Below are positions 44,053-52,660 of a stretch of 64,000 nt of DNA, piece by piece (position 1 is the first letter of the stretch; the number at the start of each line of letters is the position of its first letter). Source of the DNA: Clostridium sp. AM34-11AC (lineage in GTDB: Bacteria > Bacillota > Clostridia > Lachnospirales > Lachnospiraceae); assembly GCF_003435375.1 (NCBI RefSeq), contig NZ_QWGL01000006.1:63289-127288 (forward strand). The letters run 5' to 3'. The notes under the pieces were generated by a model, which saw nothing but the letters and a program-made list of their open reading frames with translations, had not been told where the DNA came from and did no database searches. The translations under genes and the position numbers were made by a program.

Positions 44053-45525
44053 CTATTCCGCTTTTTTCTTTAACTGTCCGCGGATCGCGCCAAAGAGGGT
44101 GAATGCGATCAGGGCCAGAAAGAACCAGCAGATCGGGGTATTGAAGAATACACCCACATTCCCGCTGGACTTTAAGAGCGCGGTGCGGAAGTTCTTCTCA
44201 GCCATCGGGCCTAAGATCAGGCCGAGAATCGCCGGGCTTGTCGGGATCTTTACTTTACCCATGAGCCAGCCGATCACGCCTGCAATCAACATCGTTCCTA
44301 CATCGTAGAAGTTGCTCCTCATCGCATAGCTTCCCACGACGCAGAGGATAAAGATGACCGGTGTGAGGATCGTCTTCGGAACGCTAAGTACCTTTGTGAA
44401 AAGGCGGATACAGGAGAATCCGAGGAGCACCATGATGGTGTTTGCCACGAACATTCCAAGAAAGATCGTGTAAACGAGAACCTTGTTGGTCTTAAAGAGC
44501 ATCGGTCCCGGGGTAAGACCCTGGATCGTTAACGCGCCGATCATGATAGCTGCTACAGCATCACCCGGAACACCGAGTGTCAGCATCGGAATCATGGCAC
44601 CACCGGTTACACCGTTGTTGCCGCCCTCAGAAGCAGCTACGGCCTCCGGGCTTCCTTTTCCGAACAGTTCCGGATGTTTGGACATGCCGCGGGCGGTGTT
44701 GTATCCAACGAAGGATCCGATATCGGCACCTGCACCGGGGATGATACCGATGATGGTTCCGATGAGACCGGTAACCGGAGCGACCCGGAACATGGTCTTC
44801 ATATCTTCTTTTGTCGGGAGAAGTCTTGTCACCGTCGCATCGATCTCGTCGGTGCTGTAGATATCCTCGATGGTCTCGAAGGCCTGGCTCATCGCGAAGA
44901 GGCCGATCATGACCGGAATGTACTGGATACCGGAGAGAAGGTTCGCGTTGTCTGTAAAACGAATGTAGCTTGTTACGCTGTCGATACCAACGGTAGCTGT
45001 TAAGATTCCTAAGAATCCGCAGATCAGGCCCTTTGCCATGTTCTCACCGGAGATGTTGGCGATGATACAAAGGCCGAATACCGCAAGTAAAAAGAACTCA
45101 GCCGAGCTGAACTTTAACGCAAGCTTCGCGAGCTGCGGGCTGATGAGCCACAGGCAGAGACAGCTCACAACACCGCCGATATAGCTGGAAAGTGTGGCGA
45201 TACCGAGCGCACGCCCCGCCTCACCGCGTTTGGAGAACTGATATCCGTCAATAGCTGTGGCCGCGGATGCCGGTGTACCAGGCGTATGAAGGAGGATCGC
45301 AGAGATAGATCCACCGTAGATCGCGCCGACATAAATCCCAAGCAACATTAAGATACCGGATGTAGCATCCATACCAAAGGTAAGCGGAAGAAGAAGTGCT
45401 ACACCCATTGTTGCGGTCAGTCCCGGAAGTGCTCCGATGCAGATACCCGCCGCAACCCCCGCGAACATGTAGAATAAGACCATCGGGCTGAACGCTGACT
45501 GTACAACTTCAAGAAAGAAACTCAT
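44053..45525 (-). CDS. tctA: Tripartite tricarboxylate transporter, large permease TctA (operon 2)
   Basis: 490 residues, about 97% identical at protein level to the copy at 40661. Differences cluster at the very N-terminus, in the cytoplasmic loop near residues 225-245, and near the C-terminus (SGNVGVFF against SGNPVVFF). Many third codon positions differ. The RBS AGGAGG overlaps the tctB stop. Confidence 0.95.
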   Translation of the reverse strand: MSFFLEVVQSAFSPMVLFYMFAGVAAGICIGALPGLTATMGVALLLPLTFGMDATSGILMLLGIYVGAIYGGSISAILLHTPGTPASAATAIDGYQFSKRGEAGRALGIATLSSYIGGVVSCLCLWLISPQLAKLALKFSSAEFFLLAVFGLCIIANISGENMAKGLICGFLGILTATVGIDSVTSYIRFTDNANLLSGIQYIPVMIGLFAMSQAFETIEDIYSTDEIDATVTRLLPTKEDMKTMFRVAPVTGLIGTIIGIIPGAGADIGSFVGYNTARGMSKHPELFGKGSPEAVAASEGGNNGVTGGAMIPMLTLGVPGDAVAAIMIGALTIQGLTPGPMLFKTNKVLVYTIFLGMFVANTIMVLLGFSCIRLFTKVLSVPKTILTPVIFILCVVGSYAMRSNFYDVGTMLIAGVIGWLMGKVKIPTSPAILGLILGPMAEKNFRTALLKSSGNVGVFFNTPICWFFLALIAFTLFGAIRGQLKKKAE

Positions 45526-45537
45526 ATCTCAGCCCTC

Positions 45538-46002
45538 CTATATGCTGAACATACCGAAATCGATCGGCACGTTCAGGAAATTTTTGAATACATAGTAGAT
45601 CACAAGGATCACCGCGATGGAGATCACCGCATTTTTCCAGACGGCCCCTCTGTGGAACCACTGGCAGAACGCAAACAGCATGATCACAGACGGGATGATG
45701 AATCCAACCGTGGACAACACCAACATGTAAACCAGCAGGATCGCCATGGAAATGTACACACGCTTTGTTCCCGGTGTCCACATCGGAAGCTCCGGGAGAT
45801 CTTCTTTTTTCATCATCAGGGTTCCGGCGATCAGACCGACCGAGCAGATGAGGAGAAGCGCCGCGATGATGCCCGGCCAGAGTCCCGGACCCGGAACACC
45901 TGTACCGTAAGCTTCCGCCCTCGGATAACTGAGACATGTCACGATGACATAGAGGGCAACTGCCGCACAGACAATGCCCGCAATAATATTTCCTTTTCTC
46001 AT
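45538..46002 (-). CDS. tctB: Tripartite tricarboxylate transporter, small permease TctB (operon 2)
   Basis: 154 residues, the same length as the operon 1 copy and highly similar, most changes being conservative. Four predicted membrane segments. The ATG at 46002 follows GAGG. It lies 12 bp before tctA. Confidence 0.93.
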   Translation of the reverse strand: MRKGNIIAGIVCAAVALYVIVTCLSYPRAEAYGTGVPGPGLWPGIIAALLLICSVGLIAGTLMMKKEDLPELPMWTPGTKRVYISMAILLVYMLVLSTVGFIIPSVIMLFAFCQWFHRGAVWKNAVISIAVILVIYYVFKNFLNVPIDFGMFSI

Positions 46003-46080
46003 AGCTGAGACCTCGATTCTTCATAATATCGTTTTCTGCCGGGCACCCGGAAATTGCTTCCTCCGGCATAGCCTCCAGAT

Positions 46081-46107
46081 GGGAACCACGGCTGATACCG
46101 CGGTCCC
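46081..46107 (-). other. Imperfect hairpin between tctC and tctB (operon 2)
   Basis: GGGACCGCGG and CCGTGGTTCCC pair with one bulge and one mismatch across a six-base loop. It occupies the same place as the perfect hairpin of operon 1 but has another sequence and no T run. Confidence 0.45.
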
Positions 46108-46117
46108 CTTTTGATAT

Positions 46118-47176
46118 TTACTGAATCTTTAATCCGAGATCAGTTACAAGAGTCTTATAAGTTTCAAGGTCAGCAATGATTCTGTCCTCAAAACTCGGTC
46201 CATCCATGATATCGATCACATTGTTGGACTTGTTCATGAAATCAACGAACGCGTCTGACTGTGCCGCGTCAGAGAAGATATGATAGAGCTGATCTACCAC
46301 TTCATCCGGTGTGCCTGCCGGAACGCCGAGACCTCTCCAGGTACCGAGAACTACATTGTAACCGGCTTCTTTACATGTCGGAACATCCGGGATCGTGTCA
46401 AGACGCTTATCATTCATAACTGCAAGAACCTTTAAATCGCCGGATTCAACATAGTTTGCAACCTCTGCGTAGGAAACCGCTACCGCATCGATATGCTCAC
46501 CGAGAAGGTCTGTGATCGCACCTGCTGCTCCGTCGTAAGCGACATGTTTGAACTTCGCCCCTGTCTCTTTTGCAAGGCCAGCTGCCGCAAGATGCCAGAT
46601 CGCGCCGTTACCGGAATTGCCCATGGAGACCTCGTTCTCCTTCGCGTAGTTGATGAAATCCTCGATGGTGTTGAAACGGTCGTCCTTCGCGTTTACCGTG
46701 ATGGCAGAGCATGCGCTGTTTACCATCATGATCGGCTTAAACATGGAATATGTAAGTCCTGCGTTTGTCCCCATTGCCTCAAGTGTCGCGAGCTCTACCG
46801 TGATCATGGTAACGGTAGTTCCGTCTGCCGTGGCATTGGCACCCGCGAGCATACCTGTCGCTCCGCCGCCGCCGGAACGGTTTTCAACGGAAATATTCTT
46901 GAAGGAGCCCTTTGCGGCGTCTGCTAAGGCACGCATAACTGTATCGGTACCGCCGCCTGCATCGTAAGGAACGATACATGTAACCGTCTTATTCTTCCAG
47001 TCGGATACATCCACGCCGGAACCGTCAGCCTCTTTGCTCTCTGTATTTGCATTTTCAGCAGCTTTCGTCTCCTCGACAGCTGCCGTTGTCTCTGTTGTGG
47101 TAGAATTACCGCTGCATGCGGTGAGGGATGCCGCCATTGCTGCGGCGAGGGCCAAGCTTAATACTCGTTTTTTCAT
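46118..47176 (-). CDS. tctC: Tripartite tricarboxylate transporter substrate-binding lipoprotein TctC (operon 2)
   Basis: 352 residues. Lipobox LTACS (C21). The linker (about 22-60) differs clearly from that of operon 1, while the binding domain is nearly identical, including YDAGGGTDTVMRAL and GNSGNGAIWH. This suggests the same or very similar ligand. RBS AAAGGAGAG; promoter at 47260-47288. Confidence 0.94.
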   Translation of the reverse strand: MKKRVLSLALAAAMAASLTACSGNSTTTETTAAVEETKAAENANTESKEADGSGVDVSDWKNKTVTCIVPYDAGGGTDTVMRALADAAKGSFKNISVENRSGGGGATGMLAGANATADGTTVTMITVELATLEAMGTNAGLTYSMFKPIMMVNSACSAITVNAKDDRFNTIEDFINYAKENEVSMGNSGNGAIWHLAAAGLAKETGAKFKHVAYDGAAGAITDLLGEHIDAVAVSYAEVANYVESGDLKVLAVMNDKRLDTIPDVPTCKEAGYNVVLGTWRGLGVPAGTPDEVVDQLYHIFSDAAQSDAFVDFMNKSNNVIDIMDGPSFEDRIIADLETYKTLVTDLGLKIQ

Positions 47177-47259
47177 AACAAGTCTCTCCTTTTTAGATAT
47201 TTTCTTCTGAATCTCTTCCCATTGTTTTCAGAAAGTTTAGAGATTCTTTATACATATCT

Positions 47260-47288
47260 ATTTTAGGAAAACCAGCCCTTGCCGTCAA
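47260..47288 (-). promoter_or_regulatory. Housekeeping promoter of tctCBA operon 2
   Basis: -35 TTGACG, 17-bp spacer, -10 TAAAAT on the minus strand, 84 bases before tctC. Confidence 0.72.
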
Positions 47289-47326
47289 GCTGTCAGGCGC
47301 TTAGAACGTGTTAAGTTGTGTGATAG

Positions 47327-47341
47327 ATCAATAAAATTGAT
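47327..47341. promoter_or_regulatory. Candidate operator of operon 2
   Basis: The perfect 6-3-6 palindrome ATCAAT-AAA-ATTGAT lies 38 bp upstream of the -35 box. Its sequence differs from the palindrome of operon 1. Confidence 0.35.
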
Positions 47342-47368
47342 GTGAATTCTATCTGAGTTTTCGTAATT

Positions 47369-48379
47369 TTACTTATTTTTTTCTGTCAGAGATACAATAT
47401 GCAGGGCTCCTTTGGCAGATGTAGGAACGGAGTCCTTCGGGATGAATTCCGTCACATGCCTGAAGAAATTCTCCTTAGCGAAGAGGTCCATGAGAGCTTC
47501 TCTCAGGGGATTCTTCCCGTAGATCACAACCGTTGTATCAGCATCGCATTTTAACGCGCTACTGTTCTTTACGGCCTCCATATCGTTCTGTAAGACAGCG
47601 CCGAGAACATAGCTTGCGATCTTCGTCTTATCCGGCTCCGCGAAGGTATTTAAGATCCTTGCAGAGAAACATGCGCGGCCGATTCCCGTCTTCCTGGCAG
47701 TCTCGTATCCCGCGAGAACATACTCTTTCGCATAAGTCTCCTCAGAAGCGAAGGAATGTCCAACCGCATCCGCGATCAGGGTATCGTTTGTGATAACGGA
47801 GAGGAGCTCTCCCGTGATCGTTGTGAGGCAGCCAGTGATCTTTCCGTCGCGGTCCACGGAGACAAACTTCGTGTGGGAACCAGGAAGAACGAGAAGATAC
47901 GGTTGTCCCTTTGGAAGGCTCTCGATCACAGCAACGGTCTCAACCTCCTCGCCGCGCATCATATCCATCGACTCGAAGGTCGTAAGATCCAGCTTTCCGT
48001 CGCGGTTTTTCACTCCCGGGATAAAGAGGATCGGGAGCGGGCATACATCCTCGATAAGAACACTCTTTGCCGCCTTCGCAAGGTCCTCTGCAGATACCGG
48101 GGCAACCACGTGAGGGATCTCTGTGAGTCCCACGTTGGAGGTGATCATTCCGGACGCAGCGACCTGCTTTACATCGTCATATGTAATATCAGCCTGCTTT
48201 AAGACATCCTCAAGACAGCCCTTGATTGCTGCCTTTAAGCGGTTATTATTACCGTCGATAGCGGTGATGCGGACACCGATCTCGGATTTTGCGGATGCCA
48301 CTGCCTCATATTTCTCATTAAACAGGTACACACGGGTATTCGTTGTTCCTGTGTCGATCGTGATCGTATAGTTTTTCAT
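47369..48379 (-). CDS. dgoK: 2-dehydro-3-deoxygalactonokinase
   Basis: 336 residues of the DgoK family (ASKHA fold). The phosphate-1 loop is TIDTGTTNTRVYLFN at the N-terminus; LLVLPGSHTKFV and FASEETYAKEYVLAGYETA are later blocks. It phosphorylates 2-keto-3-deoxygalactonate, in the De Ley-Doudoroff route for galactonate. It lies 23 bp after the aldolase gene, forming a two-gene unit. RBS AGGAG. Confidence 0.88.
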   Translation of the reverse strand: MKNYTITIDTGTTNTRVYLFNEKYEAVASAKSEIGVRITAIDGNNNRLKAAIKGCLEDVLKQADITYDDVKQVAASGMITSNVGLTEIPHVVAPVSAEDLAKAAKSVLIEDVCPLPILFIPGVKNRDGKLDLTTFESMDMMRGEEVETVAVIESLPKGQPYLLVLPGSHTKFVSVDRDGKITGCLTTITGELLSVITNDTLIADAVGHSFASEETYAKEYVLAGYETARKTGIGRACFSARILNTFAEPDKTKIASYVLGAVLQNDMEAVKNSSALKCDADTTVVIYGKNPLREALMDLFAKENFFRHVTEFIPKDSVPTSAKGALHIVSLTEKNK

Positions 48380-48402
48380 TTTATGACTGCTCTCCTGTTG
48401 TT

Positions 48403-49053
48403 TTAGTTCTCTGCTGCTTTTACATAAACCTCAGCCAAGGCCTTCAACTCATCGTATCTGCCCTCTTCGATCATCTTCTTGTTTGTAAGGCTGGAACCGA
48501 TTCCAAGACCGATAAAGCCAGCTTTTAAGAAGTCTGGAAGGTTCTTGTCATCCACACCGCCAACTGCGATCATCGGAACGTTGTTGATTGGTGCCATGAC
48601 AGCCTTACAGTAAGAAAGACCAAGATTTCCTGCCGGGAAAAGTTTTACAACAGATGCGCCGCAACGGTAAGCGTCAGCGATTTCAGACGGAGTCATAGCG
48701 CCCGGAATTGACTCAAGACCGCATGCTACAGTCTCTTTAATTACAGTCTCGTCCACATTCGGAGCAAGTGCGAAGGATGCGCCTGCCTCTTTCGCCGCAC
48801 GAACTTCCTCCACAGACATCACGGTTCCGGCTCCGATCACCATCTTGTCCCCCAGCGCCTCGCGGACCGCGCGGATAGCATTCGGAGTATCAATGAGCTT
48901 TGTCTCGGATTTCTGGTTAAAAGTGATCTCTAAAAGGCGGATCCCACCATCATATAATGCCTTTGCAACATCAACGATCTTTTCAGACGGTACACCTCTT
49001 AAGATCGCAATAATTTTATGTTCCCTGATCAGACTTTCAATTTTCTTTTCCAT
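48403..49053 (-). CDS. 2-dehydro-3-deoxy-6-phosphogalactonate/gluconate aldolase
   Basis: 216 residues of the class I KDPG/KDPGal aldolase family. IIAILRGVPSEK at the start, VIGAGTVMSVEEVRAAKEAG, and VVKLFPAGNLG with the Schiff-base Lys. It splits the phosphorylated keto-deoxy acid into pyruvate and glyceraldehyde-3-phosphate. KDPG and KDPGal specificity cannot be told apart by eye; pairing with dgoK favours KDPGal (dgoA). The ATG at 49053 follows AAGGAG. Confidence 0.9.
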   Translation of the reverse strand: MEKKIESLIREHKIIAILRGVPSEKIVDVAKALYDGGIRLLEITFNQKSETKLIDTPNAIRAVREALGDKMVIGAGTVMSVEEVRAAKEAGASFALAPNVDETVIKETVACGLESIPGAMTPSEIADAYRCGASVVKLFPAGNLGLSYCKAVMAPINNVPMIAVGGVDDKNLPDFLKAGFIGLGIGSSLTNKKMIEEGRYDELKALAEVYVKAAEN

Positions 49054-49190
49054 ATTTGTTTGTCTCCTTCCTCTGATGCACTTGATGCTTGTCTGCACGC
49101 ATATCCATTTTCATATACTGCTGACAATGCTTCCCGCAGACTGCCGCCTTTTTTGCAGCTATATCCGCCTCTCTTTCCATAGTATAGTAC

Positions 49191-49219
49191 GTCTCTTTTT
49201 ATCCCGCAACCGTATTTTG
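49191..49219 (-). promoter_or_regulatory. Candidate promoter of the aldolase-dgoK unit
   Basis: -35 TTGCGG, 17-bp spacer, -10 TATACT on the minus strand, 137 bases before the aldolase start. Together with the rpsU terminator this is all that is recognised in 49054-49336. Confidence 0.55.
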
Positions 49220-49288
49220 TCCCCTGCTCCGTATCGGTTTTATCACCACAACCCTTAATTTTGGAACTTCGGTGAGATCTCTCGTATT

Positions 49289-49326
49289 AAAAAAGAAAAA
49301 GGAGCCGTCCCCAAAGGAACAGCCCC
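49289..49326 (-). terminator. rpsU terminator
   Basis: On the minus strand GGGGCTGTTCC and GGGACGGCTCC pair (with G-U pairs) around TTTG, followed by TTTTTCTTTTTT. Confidence 0.85.
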
Positions 49327-49336
49327 TGTACGCTTA

Positions 49337-49513
49337 TTAGTTGTACTTGCGCTTTCTTGCCGCTTCAGACTTCTTTTTACGTCTTACGCTCGGCTTCTCA
49401 TAATGCTCTCTTTTACGAATCTCCTGCTGAATACCTGCCTTTGCGCAGTTTCTTTTGAATCTGCGTAAAGCGCTGTCCAGGCTTTCGTTATCTTTAACGA
49501 TTACGTTTGACAT
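49337..49513 (-). CDS. rpsU: 30S ribosomal protein S21
   Basis: 58 residues, beginning [20 protein letters not shown] and ending in a very basic stretch ([15 protein letters not shown]). This is the normal S21 length and pattern. GGAGGGAGG lies upstream of the ATG. It is a single-gene unit with its own promoter (49590-49617) and terminator. Confidence 0.96.
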   Translation of the reverse strand: MSNVIVKDNESLDSALRRFKRNCAKAGIQQEIRKREHYEKPSVRRKKKSEAARKRKYN

Positions 49514-49589
49514 AGCTCACACCTAACCTCCCTCCAGTTGTGTAATTGTGCATAATACAACTGTTTGGGTATTTTTTAGCACTGGTATG

Positions 49590-49617
49590 ATTATATCATA
49601 AATTACACATTCGTCAA
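49590..49617 (-). promoter_or_regulatory. Housekeeping promoter of rpsU
   Basis: -35 TTGACG, 16-bp spacer, -10 TATAAT on the minus strand; leader of about 70 nt. Confidence 0.75.
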
Positions 49618-49660
49618 CCTATTTTTACTAGAAAAATGCATTTTTTTCAAATTTATTTTT

Positions 49661-49691
49661 GATGCCGGGCAACCTTGCACAGCCCGGCATC
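49661..49691. other. Strong stem-loop downstream of alaS
   Basis: GATGCCGGGC and GCCCGGCATC form a perfect 10-bp stem with an 11-base loop. It directly follows the T run of the alaS terminator and is itself not followed by T's on either strand. It may block 3' degradation. Confidence 0.6.
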
Positions 49692-49712
49692 AAAAAGGCT
49701 TGAAACAGCCTT
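49691..49712 (-). terminator. alaS terminator
   Basis: On the minus strand AAGGCT-GTTTCA-AGCCTT runs into TTTTTG, 11 bp after the alaS stop codon. Confidence 0.7.
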
Positions 49713-49722
49713 CATTCTTAAC

Positions 49723-52377
49723 TTATTTTACCTGCTCAGAAACGACTTCCGCAACCTTTATGAGTGCGTCCGCAACGCCTTCCGGATTCTTACCGCCGGC
49801 CTGCGCCATGTTCGGACGTCCGCCGCCGCCGCCACCTACAAGACCTGCGATGGCCTTGATGAGGTTACCTGCGTGAGCGCCCTTCTTCTGGGCTTCGTCT
49901 GTCACAGCAGCCATAAGATTTACCTTGCCGTCAAGAACGGATGCGATCACAACAACGCCTTCTCCGATCTTCTCCTTTAACTGGTCGCCTAAGTTTCTTA
50001 AGCCGTTCATGTCAACGCCGTCTGCGCGGACTGCGAGGACTTTCACGCCCTTCACTTCCTGAACCTGATCCATTACATCGCCCATTGCCTCTTTGGCAAG
50101 CTTGCTCTTTAACTTCTCGTTCTCGGAGTGGAGTGTCTTGATCTCCTCCATCATGGACTCGATCTTTGTCTTTAAATCAGCCGGAGTGGACTTTGCTGCA
50201 GCTGCTACCGCATGAAGCTCCTGCTCTACATTCTCATAGTGATGGATCAGACCATCAGAGGTGAGTGCCTCGATACGTCTTACACCTGCTGCTACACCAG
50301 CCTCGGAAAGGATCTTGAAGCAGCTGATCTCGGAGGTATTCTTAACGTGGGTACCGCCGCAGAGCTCTGTGGAGAAGTCTCCCATTCTTACGACACGGAC
50401 CTTATCGCCGTATTTCTCTCCAAAGAGCGCCATCGCGCCTGTCTTCTTTGCGTCCTCCAGACTCATAACATCTGTAACAACCGGAAGTGCCGCGCGGATC
50501 TCTTTATTTACAATATTCTCAACTTCCTTGATCTCATCCTGGCTCATTGCAGAGAAGTGAGTGAAGTCGAAACGAAGTCTGTCTCTTGTTACAAGGGAAC
50601 CAGCCTGCTCAACGTGTGTGCCGAGTACGGTTCTTAATGCCTTGTGGAGAAGGTGGGTCGCACTGTGGTTTCTTCCGATCAGGGAACGGTTCTCCTCATC
50701 TACCTTAAGAGTTACTGTCTCACCTGTCTGGAACATACCGCTTACCATATGTCCGATATGACCGATCTTTCCGCCCTGAAGATGGATCGTATCTTCTACC
50801 TCGAACTTGCCGTTCGCACTCTCGATCACGCCGCGGTCACCGACCTGACCGCCCATGGTTCCGTAGAATGGAGTCTCAGAGGTGATAACGCATGCTTTCT
50901 CACCGTCTGTCACCGCGTCTGCGATCTCATCCTCGCCCTCTTCATCAGCGGCAAGTCTTACGAGGGCTGTCACCTTGGACTCATCCTCAAGCTTGTCATA
51001 TCCTGTGAAAGCGGATGTTAAGGATGCGTCGAGTTTCTGGTAGATATCGTCGCGTCCCATGTAGTTTGTGGTCTTTCTGGCACTTCTTGCAGTCTCTCTC
51101 TGAACCTGCATTGCCTTGTGGAAACCTTCTTCATCGACAGTGAGTCCCTTATCGTCGAGGATCTCCTTTGTTAAGTCGATCGGGAATCCGTAAGTATCGT
51201 AGAGCTTGAACGCATCCTCACCGGCAAGGACCTTTGTTCCCTTTGCTTCCATATCTTTTTCAAGATCAGCAAGGATCTCAAGACCTTTGTCGATGGTGTT
51301 GGCAAAACGCTCTTCCTCCTGGTCGATCACGCGGAGGATCATATCTTTCTTCTCCTCTAACTCCGGATAACCGTCCTTGGAGAGATCGATAACGACCTGT
51401 GCAAGCTTTGTCATGAAGCTTCCCTCGATGCCGAGGATACGTCCGTGACGTACTGCTCTTCTTAAAAGTCTGCGGAATACATAACCTCTGCCCTCGTTGG
51501 ACGGCATGATTCCGTCAGATGCCATAAATGTGCAGCTCTTTACGTGGTCAGCGATAATACGGAGAGAAACGTCCTTCTTGTCGTCCTCCTCATATCTGCA
51601 GTGTGCAAGAGCGCCCACCTCGTCCATCAGGGCACGGTTTGTATCTACATCGAAAAGGGATGCCACATCCTGGCAGACAACAGCCAGTCTCTCGAGTCCC
51701 ATACCTGTATCGATGTTCTTCTGGATCAGATCGGTGTAATTTCCGTGTCCGTCATTGTTGAACTGGGAGAATACGACATTCCATACTTCCATGAAACGGT
51801 CTCCCTCGCCACCCATAACGTCCTCCGGGCCTGTACCATACTTCTCTCCGCGGTCATAGTAGATCTCAGAGCACGGGCCGCACGGACCTGCACCATGCTC
51901 CCAGAAGTTGTCTTCTTTGCCAAAACGGTAGATTCTCTCTTTCGGGATTCCGATCTCCTCGTTCCAGATGCGGAAAGCCTCATCATCGTCAAGGTAAACG
52001 GACGGATAGAGACGGTCTGCCGGGATTCCTACGCATTCGGTCAGGAACTCCCATGCCCAGTGGATCGCTTCTGTCTTGAAGTAATCGCCGAAGGAGAAGT
52101 TTCCCAACATTTCGAAGAATGTGCCGTGGCGGGCTGTCTTACCGATATTTTCGATATCGCCGGTACGGATACATTTCTGGCATGTGGTGACTCTGCGCCT
52201 CGGTGGGATCTCCTGGCCTGTGAAGTACGGCTTTAACGGTGCCATACCGGAGTTGATCAAAAGTAAGCTGTTATCGTTGTGCGGAACGAGGGAGAAACTC
52301 TTCATCGCAAGATGTTCCTTGCTCTCGAAGAATTCAAGGAACATTCTCCTCAGTTCGTTTACACCATATTTCTGCAT
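49723..52377 (-). CDS. alaS: Alanine-tRNA ligase
   Basis: 884 residues. The class II core has the start MQKYGVNELRRMFLEFFESK, LINSGMAPLKPYFTG, and GRGYVFRRLLRRAVRHGR. The editing domain has GRNHSATHLLHKALR and CGGTHVKNTSEI, and the C-terminal C-Ala region has a glycine run (VGGGGGGRPNMAQAGG). RBS AGGAGG. It starts 15 bp after a 40-codon ORF and shares its promoter. Confidence 0.98.
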   Translation of the reverse strand: MQKYGVNELRRMFLEFFESKEHLAMKSFSLVPHNDNSLLLINSGMAPLKPYFTGQEIPPRRRVTTCQKCIRTGDIENIGKTARHGTFFEMLGNFSFGDYFKTEAIHWAWEFLTECVGIPADRLYPSVYLDDDEAFRIWNEEIGIPKERIYRFGKEDNFWEHGAGPCGPCSEIYYDRGEKYGTGPEDVMGGEGDRFMEVWNVVFSQFNNDGHGNYTDLIQKNIDTGMGLERLAVVCQDVASLFDVDTNRALMDEVGALAHCRYEEDDKKDVSLRIIADHVKSCTFMASDGIMPSNEGRGYVFRRLLRRAVRHGRILGIEGSFMTKLAQVVIDLSKDGYPELEEKKDMILRVIDQEEERFANTIDKGLEILADLEKDMEAKGTKVLAGEDAFKLYDTYGFPIDLTKEILDDKGLTVDEEGFHKAMQVQRETARSARKTTNYMGRDDIYQKLDASLTSAFTGYDKLEDESKVTALVRLAADEEGEDEIADAVTDGEKACVITSETPFYGTMGGQVGDRGVIESANGKFEVEDTIHLQGGKIGHIGHMVSGMFQTGETVTLKVDEENRSLIGRNHSATHLLHKALRTVLGTHVEQAGSLVTRDRLRFDFTHFSAMSQDEIKEVENIVNKEIRAALPVVTDVMSLEDAKKTGAMALFGEKYGDKVRVVRMGDFSTELCGGTHVKNTSEISCFKILSEAGVAAGVRRIEALTSDGLIHHYENVEQELHAVAAAAKSTPADLKTKIESMMEEIKTLHSENEKLKSKLAKEAMGDVMDQVQEVKGVKVLAVRADGVDMNGLRNLGDQLKEKIGEGVVVIASVLDGKVNLMAAVTDEAQKKGAHAGNLIKAIAGLVGGGGGGRPNMAQAGGKNPEGVADALIKVAEVVSEQVK

Positions 52378-52392
52378 GGTACTGCCTCCTGG

Positions 52393-52515
52393 TTACTGTT
52401 GTGTACTTTTTTTATCTCTGAATTTCTTACCCAGAACGATACCCGCCAGGGCAACTGCGGCCAGAATCACAGCCTCTAAAGCTGTTGAAATACATGATGC
52501 GAAAAATGCGGACAT
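52393..52515 (-). CDS. 40-residue single-span membrane mini-protein upstream of alaS
   Basis: A short ORF starting at an ATG with consensus AAGGAGG nine bases upstream. The product has a hydrophobic helix (about residues 10-29, TALEAVILAAVALAGIVLGK) followed by a basic tail KKFRDKKSTQQ, so N-out/C-in insertion is likely. It ends 15 bp before alaS and lies on the same predicted transcript. I do not recognise a family; function unknown. It could also be a translated leader controlling alaS. Confidence 0.6.
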   Translation of the reverse strand: MSAFFASCISTALEAVILAAVALAGIVLGKKFRDKKSTQQ

Positions 52516-52605
52516 AAAAACGCCTCCTTCTCCGGCTGTCTAAAATTCAGACGCCTGTGTTTAAAATGACACATTTGTACAGTTTCTATTTATATTATTT
52601 TTTCG

Positions 52606-52649
52606 GGATCTGCCCATAAAGCCGGTGCGCCGGTCTTCTGCGCAGATTC
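52606..52649 (-). promoter_or_regulatory. Structured leader of the mini-protein/alaS transcript
   Basis: An outer stem ATCTGC/GCAGAT encloses CCGG-TGCG-CCGG. A second hairpin (GGC-GTCT...AGAC-GCC, 52534-52555) abuts the RBS of the mini-protein. The T-box consensus was not found. With the promoter at 52661 and the stem-loop at 52772 this accounts for the gap 52516-52820. Confidence 0.4.
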
Positions 52650-52660
52650 TCATAACTTAT

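Noticed and set aside
45509..46069. 186-codon minus-strand ORF over tctB operon 2
   Set aside because: It is an out-of-frame reading of tctB; the in-frame tctB matches the other copy residue by residue.
49054..49190. Short ORF starting ATGGAAAGAGAG before the aldolase gene
   Set aside because: Its ATG directly abuts the -10 box, so it would be leaderless, and it runs into the aldolase in another frame.
52516..52660. T-box riboswitch before alaS
   Set aside because: The conserved GGTGGNACCGCG-type antiterminator sequence is not present on the transcribed strand.
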